The notes under the pieces: model-generated
The model's database searches: none
Seen by the model: the letters and a program-made list of their open reading frames with translations, nothing else
Told to the model about the DNA's origin: nothing
In this document: piece after piece, positions 26,513-34,202 of the stretch
Numbering within the stretch: the first letter of the stretch is position 1
Layout of the letters: each line of letters opens with the position of its first letter
Program-made: the position numbers and the translations under genes
NCBI RefSeq assembly: GCF_018131075.1
Contig: NZ_JAFCLS010000008.1
Span: forward strand, 62,001 to 126,000
DNA from: Bradyrhizobium sp. JYMT SZCCT0428
GTDB lineage: Bacteria; Pseudomonadota; Alphaproteobacteria; Rhizobiales; Xanthobacteraceae
Direction of reading: 5' to 3'
DNA length: 64,000 nucleotides

Positions 26513-28075
26513 TCACGCCATCTGCTGCCACAACTTTTGCACCAGCACGCCGGCGCGCTTCTCGATCGACGCCGCGGCATCGAGCGCCAGGTCCTCGCGA
26601 TAGCGTCCGGCGATCAGTTGCACGCCGATCGGCTTGCCCTCGTGCAGCGCGACCGGCACCACCGCGGACGGCAGGCCCAGCACGTTGATTGCGGAAATGA
26701 ACCGCAGATCGTTGAAGAACATCTCGGCCACGCGCTCCAGGCTGGTCGTATCCGCGCGCGGCCCGGGCGTCGGCATGACCGTCGTCGGCGCCAGCACGAC
26801 CGGATAATCTTCAAAGAAGGCTTGCCAGGCGCGAATATGACCGCTGCGCGCGGCCGTCGTCCGCATCCAGCCTGCCAGATCGAGTGTGTTCGCCTTCAGC
26901 TTGATGCCGCCCCACGCCGTGTGGAAATGCTCCGAGGCCACCGCCAGCATTCCGGCTTCCTGCAGCACGGCGACTTCATTGACGATGATGTCGCACCAGG
27001 TCTGCCAGACGCCGTTGATATCGGGCACCTCGACTTCGCTGACGCGATAGCCGCCGCGCTCCAGATGGTCGGCGGCCTGCTTCAGCGCCGCGCGCACCGA
27101 CGGATCGACATTCATGTCGGCGGGCAGTTTCGCCAGCGCGACCTTGATCGGCCCCTTCGGTTTCGGACCCGCCAGCGGTGCCGGCACCCACCAGGGATCG
27201 CGCGGATCGCGCTGGCACATCACTTCAAGGCCGAGCCTGACGTCGCCGACGCTGCGCGCCAGCGGTCCCTGCGCCGACATCAGGTGCGCGAGCATCGGCC
27301 GTTCGGCCGTGGCGCTTTGATTGAAGGCGGGGATACGGCCTTGCGTCGGCTTGATGGTGGCGACGCCGTTGCAATGCGCCGGCCAGCGCAGCGAGCCGCC
27401 GATGTCGTTGCCATGCGCAATCGTGCCGATGCCGGCCGCGACCGCCGAGCCGGCGCCGCCCGATGACCCGCCGCAGGTGATCTCGGGGTCCCAGGGGTTG
27501 AGCGTCAGCCCGTGCAGCGGGTTATCCGTGAAGCCGCGGAACGAGAATTCGGGCGTGTTGGTCAGCCCCAGCACGACAGCGCCGGCCTTCCTGAGGTTGC
27601 GCACGACCGGCGCATCCGAGGGCGCGATGATGTTCATTTGCGCAGGCACGCCGTTGGGATTGGGCCTGCCTTCATAGTCGACGTTTTCCTTGATCGTGAT
27701 CGGCACGCCATGCAGCAGGCCGAGTTCGCCGCCCTTCGCCCGCGTCTGGTCTGCCGCCTTGGCCGCCTTGAGCGCTTCGTCGGAGAGATCGACCACAATT
27801 GCGTTGAGCTTTGGATTGACCGCGCGCATCCGCGCGACATGAGCCTCCGTAACCTCCACCGAAGAAATCGCGCCGGACCGGATGGCGGCCGCGGTCTCCA
27901 GCGCCGACCATTGCCACACCGGCCCCTTGGGCGCGGCGGGTTTGCGCGATGCGGTCTTTTTCCCGGTCTTGCTGGCCGTCTTCGCGGCCTTGCTGGCGCG
28001 GACAGTCGTTTTTTTCGACGATCTCTTCGCCGGCGTCTTTTTCGAAGCGCGCTTCTTCACAACTCTCTTGACCAA
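26513..28075 (-). CDS. Amidase-signature hydrolase with lysine-rich N-terminal tail
   Basis: 520 aa. The amidase-signature triad is complete: Lys129 (VPITIKENVD), cis-Ser204 (CGGSSGGAGSAVAAG) and nucleophile Ser228 (NDIGGSLRWPA). The 75- and 24-residue spacings equal those of the well-studied amidase FAAH. The first 50 residues are unusual: 15 Lys and 5 Arg, no acidic residue, with KK-pairs, Ala and Thr, resembling histone-H1-like tails. That tail may bind nucleic acid, membrane or polyanions. The hydrolysed amide is unknown. Confidence 0.92.
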   Translation of the reverse strand: MVKRVVKKRASKKTPAKRSSKKTTVRASKAAKTASKTGKKTASRKPAAPKGPVWQWSALETAAAIRSGAISSVEVTEAHVARMRAVNPKLNAIVVDLSDEALKAAKAADQTRAKGGELGLLHGVPITIKENVDYEGRPNPNGVPAQMNIIAPSDAPVVRNLRKAGAVVLGLTNTPEFSFRGFTDNPLHGLTLNPWDPEITCGGSSGGAGSAVAAGIGTIAHGNDIGGSLRWPAHCNGVATIKPTQGRIPAFNQSATAERPMLAHLMSAQGPLARSVGDVRLGLEVMCQRDPRDPWWVPAPLAGPKPKGPIKVALAKLPADMNVDPSVRAALKQAADHLERGGYRVSEVEVPDINGVWQTWCDIIVNEVAVLQEAGMLAVASEHFHTAWGGIKLKANTLDLAGWMRTTAARSGHIRAWQAFFEDYPVVLAPTTVMPTPGPRADTTSLERVAEMFFNDLRFISAINVLGLPSAVVPVALHEGKPIGVQLIAGRYREDLALDAAASIEKRAGVLVQKLWQQMA

Positions 28076-28438
28076 TTCGGTTCTCCTCCAATTGCGCGGC
28101 GGAGGTTATGGGCCGAGAGGCCGCGTGTCGAGGCTTGCGCGGCCGACCAACGAGCTTCGCCGATCGATTGAGTCAAAGCGATCAATGCGAGCAGGCGCAG
28201 TGCAATCGCAATATGCGCCAGAAGGCTGAACGGCGATCGAACGGGAAAGGCGCATTTTCCATCGGCATTCCGTGATCCGGATCACTTTTTCGACGGCGCG
28301 GATCGTTCAGGCTGCGCGCGGGCTCGGGACCACCGCCCGGCCGCTTCTAACGGTTTCGTGAGCGGCAATAGTGAAGCAGCTCACGATTGCCGCCGCGCGT
28401 CTCGACTTACAAAAGCCAATGCAACGTGGGAGCTGAAC
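28076..28438. other. Intergenic region with two CRP-like palindromes
   Basis: 363 bp between divergent genes. It contains CGTGATCCGGATCACT at 28271-28286 and AGTGAAGCAGCTCACG at 28370-28385, both of the (T/C/A)GTGA-N6-TCAC type seen upstream of the double-glycine peptide genes. No gene. Confidence 0.45.
28370..28385. promoter_or_regulatory. CRP-like palindrome upstream of a small membrane protein gene
   Basis: AGTGA-AGCAGC-TCACG, centred about 61 bp before the ATG at 28439. It has the half-sites and 6-bp spacing of a Crp-family operator. Weaker than the 37.7 and 46.3 kb sites because the first half reads AGTGA. Confidence 0.4.
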
Positions 28439-28723
28439 ATGCCAAGAGTCCTGCGCCATGATGTCACTCAGCGTACACATAATGATTGGGCGATCGCGAT
28501 CCCGGTTGGATTGGTGATCGCGGGTCTGCTGGGCTTCATCGCCTTTTATCCGAAGCCCGCACATGTATCCAAAGCCGGACAGGCTGAAACCGTGGGCGTG
28601 GTCAACGCGAAGCCGGAGCCGGTCCCCGCTGCAAGGAAGCCGGTCCGCTACGAAGCGACCATCGAAAACTGGAAGCGCTACCGCGCGGCAACCAAATCTG
28701 CCGAGAATCCTCCGGCGAATTGA
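28439..28723 (+). CDS. Small single-span membrane protein
   Basis: 94 aa. The N-terminal basic segment (MPRVLRHDVTQRTHND) is followed by one membrane helix (WAIAIPVGLVIAGLLGFIAF) and a proline/lysine-rich extracytoplasmic or cytoplasmic tail. No known domain. A CRP-like palindrome lies 61 bp upstream. Confidence 0.6.
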   Translation: MPRVLRHDVTQRTHNDWAIAIPVGLVIAGLLGFIAFYPKPAHVSKAGQAETVGVVNAKPEPVPAARKPVRYEATIENWKRYRAATKSAENPPAN

Positions 28724-28931
28724 GCCCTCCTGATCTTGGACCAGCGGAGCGCCAGTATCCCGGGCGCCGCCGCCTTCCGGCGGACAGAGATCAACCGGGT
28801 AAAGCCATCTTGCACTGCATCCTTCAGCCCCGGGCTGCACCGAAAGGTGCTCGCAACCGAGGCCGGGCCGGCATAGCCTTGCCCCCGCCTGGCCCGGATC
28901 AACCGGCCGGCGCATATCCTGGGAGGAAGTG

Positions 28932-30158
28932 ATGACACGCGACGTGCAGCGCGATCCGCAATCCATGATTTCACGACGAACGCTCGTCCACGGCCTGGCG
29001 CTCGCCGCCGGGGCCACCGTGGCGGGGGCCGGCACGGCGCTGGCCCAGCAGGGCGGCGCGGTGGGGCCGCCATCCGTGGTCACCACCCCGCCACGTGATT
29101 TCAGCCCCAGAGGCGCGCCGACCACCTATTTCTGGGACCCGGATATCATCGCGGTCGATCCGTCGTTCAACGACCTCGCCCAGCCCAACGCGCCAATCCA
29201 GCGTCTCCATACGGGACTATTGTGGGCCGAAGGCCCGGCGTGGAACTCGCAGGGCCGCTATCTCCTGTGGAGCGACATTCCCAATAACCGCCAGATGCGA
29301 TGGACCGAGGATGACGGCCGCGTCAGCGTATTCCGCACCCCGTCCAACAATTCCAACGGCAACTCGTTCGACTTCCAGGGCCGGCAGCTGTCCTGCGAGC
29401 ATCTCACCCGGCGGGTGGTGCGCTACGAGCACGACGGCACCGCGACCGTGCTCGCCGATAATTTCGGCGGCAAGAAACTCAACTCGCCGAACGACGTCGT
29501 CGCCCATCCCGACGGCAGCTACTGGTTCACCGACCCGCCCTATGGCGGCCAGCTCTATGAGGGCGAACCGGACGTCGCGGGAGGCCCCAGCAATCCCGCC
29601 GGCAAACTCAACCCACGGATCGGCCAGCCGGCCGGCTTCGTGGCGGGCAAGCGCGAGCTGCCGACCAATTGCTACCGCATCGACCCCTCGGGCCGCATCG
29701 ACCTGGTGGTGACCGAGGAGCAGGTGCCCGATCCCAACGGCCTCTGTTTCTCGCCGGATTACAAGAAGCTCTATGTCGCCAGCACCGGCAAGGGGCCCGG
29801 TGATACCGGGCCGGGCGGCAAGGGCGACATGTTCGTTTTCGATGTCGGCACCGACAACAAACTGTCGAACCACAAGCGGTTCAGCGACTTCATGGTCGAT
29901 GGCGTCAAATGCGGACCGGACGGCGTACGCTGCGACGTCAACGGCAATGTCTGGGCTTCCAGCAATGCCGGCCGCGCGGTCGGCTATAGCGGCGTGACGA
30001 TATGGTCACCGGACGGCAAGCTGATCGGCCGGATCCGCCTGCCCGAAGTGTGCGGCAACGTCTGTTTCGGCGGGCCGAAGCGAAACCGCCTGTTCATGGC
30101 CGCCAGCCAGTCGCTCTACGCCGTGTACACCGCAACCCAGGGCGCCGGCCCGGGCTGA
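28932..30158 (+). CDS. SMP-30/gluconolactonase-like secreted beta-propeller
   Basis: 408 aa from ATG 28932 after GGGAGGAA. A Tat-like signal (SRRTLVHGLALAAGATVAG, cleaved near ALAQQ) indicates export. The propeller shows LLWAEGPAWNSQGRYLLWSD, KLNSPNDVVAHPDGSYWFTD, VPDPNGLCFSPDYKKLYVAS and GPDGVRCDVNGNVWASS. The acidic and Asn residues in these repeats match metal ligands of SMP-30/gluconolactonases. It likely hydrolyses a sugar lactone in the periplasm. A strong hairpin terminator follows. Confidence 0.9.
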   Translation: MTRDVQRDPQSMISRRTLVHGLALAAGATVAGAGTALAQQGGAVGPPSVVTTPPRDFSPRGAPTTYFWDPDIIAVDPSFNDLAQPNAPIQRLHTGLLWAEGPAWNSQGRYLLWSDIPNNRQMRWTEDDGRVSVFRTPSNNSNGNSFDFQGRQLSCEHLTRRVVRYEHDGTATVLADNFGGKKLNSPNDVVAHPDGSYWFTDPPYGGQLYEGEPDVAGGPSNPAGKLNPRIGQPAGFVAGKRELPTNCYRIDPSGRIDLVVTEEQVPDPNGLCFSPDYKKLYVASTGKGPGDTGPGGKGDMFVFDVGTDNKLSNHKRFSDFMVDGVKCGPDGVRCDVNGNVWASSNAGRAVGYSGVTIWSPDGKLIGRIRLPEVCGNVCFGGPKRNRLFMAASQSLYAVYTATQGAGPG

Positions 30159-30187
30159 GCCGTTCGCCTCCGCGCCAAACAGCGAAA

Positions 30188-30218
30188 GAAGAAGCCGGCG
30201 CAACCCGCCGGCTTCTTC
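30188..30218 (+). terminator. Hairpin terminator after the SMP-30-like gene
   Basis: A perfect 13-bp stem (GAAGAAGCCGGCG with CGCCGGCTTCTTC) around a CAACC loop, starting 30 bp after the stop codon. The T-run is poor, but the A-rich 5-prime arm and T-rich 3-prime arm give terminator character. Confidence 0.75.
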
Positions 30219-30428
30219 ATGCCGCACAGCCCTCGATGCAGTCTGGTCTCGAGGAGTCTTGTCTCGAAAATCGGGCATGCTCACGCCTGCGCGCGACCAT
30301 GCGCATGCGTGGGGTCTCCGCAGTCATACGGGGGCAAATCACGGCGCCTGTGTGCTATTTTGAACAGACGCTTTACCGCCATTCGCTATGAATGTCTGAG
30401 TTTCATCACCAAGCAATATTTAGACAAG

Positions 30429-30460
30429 GGCCCGGCAGGTTTGCCGGGCTTTTGTTTTTC
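30429..30460 (+). terminator. Orphan Rho-independent terminator
   Basis: GCCCGGCA-GGTT-TGCCGGGC followed by TTTTGTTTTT, a textbook terminator on the plus strand. No plus-strand coding gene ends just upstream, which points to an unannotated short transcript. Confidence 0.8.
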
Positions 30461-30516
30461 GGCCCGCGGATCAGCTGAGTCTCAACGCGCGCAGGACCGG
30501 TTCAACCCGACACCCC

Positions 30517-30783
30517 TCAATAGTCGCGGCGAGGCTTTTTACTGCGTCGTTTTCCGCCATCGTAATACGGATTGACGACGCATTGTGCGGCGCGGCCCGA
30601 AGCCGACATATTGCACTGTGCGATCGAGGTGTAGCCGCATTCGAAGTAGAAATCCATCCGGCCTGTGTAGACCTGAAGGCAGACGGGATATTTCGGATCA
30701 TAGGTCTGGGCGTGCGCCGACGGCGCTGCCACAACCGCCGTGAGCGCCGAGATCCCCAACGCCATCAACATCAGAATGCGCAT
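30517..30783 (-). CDS. DUF3551-like small secreted protein (1 of 3)
   Basis: 88 aa. Signal peptide MRILMLMALGISALTAVVAA, cleaved near AHAQ. The mature part has YPVCLQVYTGR, CGYTSIAQCNMSASGRAAQC and VNPYY, the four-Cys, C-x-A-S-G-R pattern of DUF3551 proteins abundant in Bradyrhizobium. It ends in a basic tail, KRRSKKPRRDY. Function unknown. Paralogues in this window are at 39370 and 39950; the 39950 protein is the closer one. Confidence 0.8.
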   Translation of the reverse strand: MRILMLMALGISALTAVVAAPSAHAQTYDPKYPVCLQVYTGRMDFYFECGYTSIAQCNMSASGRAAQCVVNPYYDGGKRRSKKPRRDY

Positions 30784-30982
30784 CAGAACTCCTTCGCGAC
30801 GGCAGAAATTGTACCCTGCCGGAATAACCCCACGCGGGCGCCGGTAGTTCCCTCAAGGAAGCCGCGCATGCCCGATCCCGAAAGTCCGACGCTACACCTC
30901 GCCGTCAATGGGGCCCAGCCTGCAGCCGATTGAACCCCAACGGCTGCAAGGCCGAGATTACCTGCCAAGGTTACTGCCGAGG

Positions 30983-31165
30983 TTACTTGCCGATATTTCC
31001 GGCGATTGTCCTGGTCGAGTCATTCATGGCGCGGAGCATGTTGGTGGTCAGCTGTATGGCCATTTGTCGCTGAGATATCAGGCTTTGCAGGCGGATCATA
31101 TGCAACTCGCCGCCGCACACCCGGTCGAGTTCTGTTTCAACCAATTCGTGCGCACAATTATTCAT
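30983..31165 (-). CDS. Double-glycine leader peptide-like microprotein
   Basis: 60 aa. The N-terminus ELVETELDRVCGGE matches the ELD-V-GG leader recognised by C39-peptidase ABC exporters. The remainder (LHMIRLQSLISQRQMAIQLT, then TNMLRAMNDSTRTIAGNIGK) is an amphipathic helical stretch. Predicted cleavage is after the GG. GGGGGA precedes the ATG. It lies 42 bp downstream of the peptide gene at 31208 on the same strand and is probably in the same transcript. Whether it is a toxin, signal or other secreted peptide cannot be told. Confidence 0.65.
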   Translation of the reverse strand: MNNCAHELVETELDRVCGGELHMIRLQSLISQRQMAIQLTTNMLRAMNDSTRTIAGNIGK

Positions 31166-31207
31166 GTCGTTTTCCCCCAGTTGGATGTCTCGGTAATAAA
31201 CGTTCGA

Positions 31208-31360
31208 TCAGCGGATCGGGAACACGACCTTCGGCAGCGGCTGCTTCGGGAACAGCAGCTTCAGGATGTCAAGGATGCAGCCGCCCTCGGTGACGCCGCC
31301 CGCCACGATCTCCAGTTCCTCGATCGCCAGTTCACGGTTTTCGGTATTGCGCGTGGTCAT
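31208..31360 (-). CDS. Double-glycine leader peptide
   Basis: 50 aa. The leader ELAIEELEIVAGG is a near-ideal class II bacteriocin-type signal. The predicted mature peptide, VTEGGCILDILKLLFPKQPL then PKVVFPIR, is hydrophobic and cationic with one Cys. The ATG at 31360 has CGGAGA upstream. A CRP-like palindrome is centred 91 bp upstream. It leads a two-gene unit with the peptide at 30983. No exporter or immunity gene is adjacent. Confidence 0.75.
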   Translation of the reverse strand: MTTRNTENRELAIEELEIVAGGVTEGGCILDILKLLFPKQPLPKVVFPIR

Positions 31361-31443
31361 CACATGTCTCCGTCGGTTGAGAATGAGGTGAGAGCGTTGG
31401 TGCTCGTCGTGACGCAACACTACGATTGCCGATCGCGGATCAC

Positions 31444-31459
31444 CGTGACGATCGTCACA
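31444..31459. promoter_or_regulatory. CRP-like palindrome A (double-glycine peptide promoter)
   Basis: CGTGA-CGATCG-TCACA; the reverse complement is a TGTGA-N6-TCACG site with a perfect central CGATCG. It is centred 91 bp upstream of the minus-strand peptide gene starting at 31360. Confidence 0.65.
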
Positions 31460-31492
31460 TGAGCCGGTGCGAATGAGGCCGATGCTTCAAAC

Positions 31493-31508
31493 CGTGACTT
31501 ACCTCACG
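31493..31508. promoter_or_regulatory. CRP-like palindrome B (double-glycine peptide promoter)
   Basis: CGTGA-CTTACC-TCACG, flanked by matching C/G to give an 18-bp palindrome with an unpaired core. It is centred 85 bp upstream of the plus-strand peptide gene at 31586. The gap between the divergent units thus holds one site per unit, 49 bp apart. Confidence 0.6.
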
Positions 31509-31585
31509 GCACGTCGCTCGCGCAAACCTAGCCTGCCCTATCTGACGATGCGGATGGTCCCTTCGTCCTAGGACAGGAGACAGAT

Positions 31586-31765
31586 ATGGAATCCGGGCAA
31601 ATCGAAACCAACCCGCTCAGAGAAACCGAACTCGATACGATCTCGGGCGGCCGGACTTGTAACCACGCTCCGCCCAGGATGGAAGTGAGCATACCGTTCG
31701 GCGGCCAGGTGCTGGTGATCTGGGCGACCTCCACTTGCTCCGGCACCTATTGGTACGTGAAATAA
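31586..31765 (+). CDS. Double-glycine leader peptide
   Basis: 59 aa. The leader LRETELDTISGG fits the ELD-I-GG rule. The mature part (RTCNHAPPRMEVSIPFGG, then QVLVIWATSTCSGTYWYVK) has two Cys, many aromatic residues and a beta-prone hydrophobic stretch, unlike the helical peptide at 31208. GGACAGGAG precedes the ATG by six bases. It is transcribed divergently from the other two peptides. It may be a secreted two-Cys peptide; activity is unknown. Confidence 0.7.
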   Translation: MESGQIETNPLRETELDTISGGRTCNHAPPRMEVSIPFGGQVLVIWATSTCSGTYWYVK

Positions 31766-31955
31766 AGCGCAGGCCGGCTCCCTTGGCGGCCTCACGTCCC
31801 ACCTGATTGTCCGTCCGCGACAATGATCGCGCGCCAGAACCGCCGCGCTTTCGCCGACGCATGGCCGCGTTGTTGATCCCGACTGGTTGGCGTCTCCTGG
31901 CCGTGATAGTGATCGCGAAACGGCCAAGCTTGAAAAAACGTGACGGGAGGTCGCC

Positions 31956-32930
31956 ATGGCCCACTTCAAAGCGGCGCGCTTCAAGGACTTCGTACCCCAG
32001 GGGGTGATCCCGGCGGTGCTGCTGCCGTTCCACGACGATCTCACCATCGACGAGCCGAGCTTCCGCAGCCATCTGCGCGACGTCGCGGCTGTTGATGGCC
32101 TATCGGCGGTGACGATCAATGCGCATTCGACCGAAGTGGCCTCGTGCACGTCAGATGAGCAGAGCCGGGTGCTTGACATCGCCGGCGACGAGATCGGCGA
32201 CCGCCTGCCGTTGATCCACGGTATCTGGGCGGACGGCAGCCTCGAGGCGGCGCGGATCGCAAAGCGCGCGCAGGCCGGCGGCGCTTCGGCGCTGCTGGTG
32301 TTTCCACCGGCGCCGTTCACGCTCGGCCAGACCGCGGATATGGCGCTCGCGCACTTCAAGGCCATCGCATCGGCCTCCGACCTGCCGCTGATCGTTTTCC
32401 AGTATCCGCTGGCGACCGGACAAGGTTATCCGGCGGCGACGCTGACCCGCCTGCTCGACGAAATCCCCACCATCCGCGCCATCAAGGACTGGTCGCAAAG
32501 CGTGCCGCAGCACGAGGCGCATGTAAGGATGCTGCAATCGCGAAAGCAGCCGGTCAACGTGCTCTCCACCAACAGCGCCTGGCTCATGAGTTCGCTGGTG
32601 CTCGGCTGCAACGGACTGTTGTCGGGAAGCGGCAGCGTGATTGCCGACCTGCAAGCCCGGCTGTTCCGGGCGGTTACCGCCAACGACCTTGCCGAGGCGC
32701 GGCGGCTGAACGATCGCATCCATCCGCTGATGGGCGTGTTCTACGCCGATCCCTTTGTCGACATGCACAACCGTATGAAGGAGGCGCTGGTTCTTCTCGG
32801 GCGCCTGCCGCGCGCCGTGGTGCGGCCGCCATTGGTCAAGATCAGCGAGCCGGAGATTGCACGGATTCGCGAGGCGCTGGTGGCTGCAGGTCTGCTCGAT
32901 GAATCCGGAAAGCGGCGCGAAGCTGCCTGA
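31956..32930 (+). CDS. Dihydrodipicolinate synthase/N-acetylneuraminate lyase family protein
   Basis: 324 aa TIM-barrel aldolase. The Schiff-base Lys177 is in IRAIKDWSQ and the partner Tyr150 in IVFQYPLATG; both positions fit DapA/NanA enzymes. The N-terminal GVIPAVLLPFHDDLTIDEPS is typical. The T-T pair usually in the substrate pocket is altered to NAHSTEVAS, so the substrate is probably not pyruvate plus aspartate semialdehyde. It may act on a hydroxy- or keto-acid in a catabolic route. GGGAGG precedes the ATG. Confidence 0.9.
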   Translation: MAHFKAARFKDFVPQGVIPAVLLPFHDDLTIDEPSFRSHLRDVAAVDGLSAVTINAHSTEVASCTSDEQSRVLDIAGDEIGDRLPLIHGIWADGSLEAARIAKRAQAGGASALLVFPPAPFTLGQTADMALAHFKAIASASDLPLIVFQYPLATGQGYPAATLTRLLDEIPTIRAIKDWSQSVPQHEAHVRMLQSRKQPVNVLSTNSAWLMSSLVLGCNGLLSGSGSVIADLQARLFRAVTANDLAEARRLNDRIHPLMGVFYADPFVDMHNRMKEALVLLGRLPRAVVRPPLVKISEPEIARIREALVAAGLLDESGKRREAA

Positions 32931-32936
32931 CGTGGC

Positions 32937-34043
32937 TTACTGTTTGCCGGCGGTTGCGACCGGTTCGACCACCTGCTGATCGACGACGCTCAAGCGGCCC
33001 GGCAGCGCTCCCGAACGTACCAGCATCGCGACGTTGTTGGCGTCTTCGAGGGTGAAGTTGCCCGATATGATCGCCGAGCCGCCCGTGATCGGCTCGCTGA
33101 TAACCGACTCCGACAGCACCTGGTCGTCAACGACGATCGCGAACGGCTTTGTGATATTCTCCTGCGTGATGGTGGCGAAGCGCCGGGCGCCGCGTGCATT
33201 CAAGCGGAACGACGCAATCGGCTGCTGGGTCTGCGAGTCGATCAAGGGCGACGCGTCGATGATATCGTCGCCCTCCATTGCGATCTCCTTCAGGACCACA
33301 GAAGGCTCCCTGGTCTTGAAGTGGTAAAGAATTTCGGATGTCGGCGGCACCGGACCTTTCAGAGCCAGTGCGGCGATCACGGACACGTCGACCAGGCGAA
33401 ACGTCACCCGCCCTCGCTTGCCGAGCGTCGCGCTCACGCGTTCGGGATCCCTGACACCCGGTAGCAGCACACGAATCCGGTCGGCCCCGTCGGGCTGCTG
33501 GCTGGCGTCCCTGATGCCGGCGTTGCGCAGGCGTTGATCGATCATCTCGCCGGATTGCCTGACCAGTTCGCGCAGGCGCTCGGCGAACGCGGCTTCCGTC
33601 GGCATCAGCCTGATCAGTCCGTCACCGCTGTCAGTGACGCTGATCGTCTGTGCGCCGGAAGGCGAGTCTTTCGTGGATGGCACCAGCTTGGCCAGCACGC
33701 GTTGCCGGTCCTTGGGTTCGGCAATCCGGACCTCGACGCCGCCGTCGCGCATCGCCAGCGCGGAGAACGGAATGCGGCCTTCCCGCACGGTACGATACAC
33801 ATCATCGCGCAGTTCCGTCACGACGGCTTCGCGCAACGCGGCGGCATCGACCTTGAACAGAATTTTGGAGCCACCTTGTTTCGCCAGTGCCCTCTCGGCA
33901 TTGGCTGCAATCGCCGCGCGCATCTTGTCGACCGCCTGCGCATCATCGGACGCCGCCCGCTGAGCGGCTACGGCCACCGAACATGCGGCGGACGCCAGCA
34001 TGAAGGCGACGATAAACCCTGCCGTCTTGCCTCGCGCGTTCAT
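32937..34043 (-). CDS. Stand-alone SecD-like periplasmic (P1) domain protein
   Basis: 368 aa. Signal peptide at residues 1-27 (MNARGKTAGFIVAFMLASAA), then two regions matching SecD: the P1 base (ILFKVDAAALREAVVTELRD, then DVYRTVREGRIPFSALAM and VEVRIAEPKDRQRVL) and the P1 head (SFRLNARGARRFATITQENI, then TKPFAIVVDDQVLSESVI and GNFTLEDANNVAMLVRSGAL). The protein stops where SecD's membrane helices would begin. It therefore cannot be a normal Sec component and may assist or compete with SecDF in the periplasm. It is convergent with the DapA-like gene, 6 bp apart. Confidence 0.8.
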   Translation of the reverse strand: MNARGKTAGFIVAFMLASAACSVAVAAQRAASDDAQAVDKMRAAIAANAERALAKQGGSKILFKVDAAALREAVVTELRDDVYRTVREGRIPFSALAMRDGGVEVRIAEPKDRQRVLAKLVPSTKDSPSGAQTISVTDSGDGLIRLMPTEAAFAERLRELVRQSGEMIDQRLRNAGIRDASQQPDGADRIRVLLPGVRDPERVSATLGKRGRVTFRLVDVSVIAALALKGPVPPTSEILYHFKTREPSVVLKEIAMEGDDIIDASPLIDSQTQQPIASFRLNARGARRFATITQENITKPFAIVVDDQVLSESVISEPITGGSAIISGNFTLEDANNVAMLVRSGALPGRLSVVDQQVVEPVATAGKQ

Positions 34044-34202
34044 GGTCGCAGTGTCCTCTCATCCGGCGGTACTGATGTGCCAGTCCTTTAGTGCCGGAGG
34101 GGCGCGCCGAGGTTCAAGGGTTCGGGGCGCGGGTTGCAGGCGCCCCCTTGCCAAAAACCCGGCACCGATATGAACTCTCCCAGCCATCCTGGGAGACGTC
34201 GC

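Larger units (their letters stand above)
30159..30516. other. Intergenic region with two terminators and a possible small RNA
   Basis: 358 bp. The first terminator closes the SMP-30 gene. A second hairpin plus T-run sits about 225 bp further on with no protein gene feeding it, so something non-coding or very short may be transcribed from about 30.25 to 30.46 kb. I see no ORF with a ribosome-binding site there. Confidence 0.4.
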
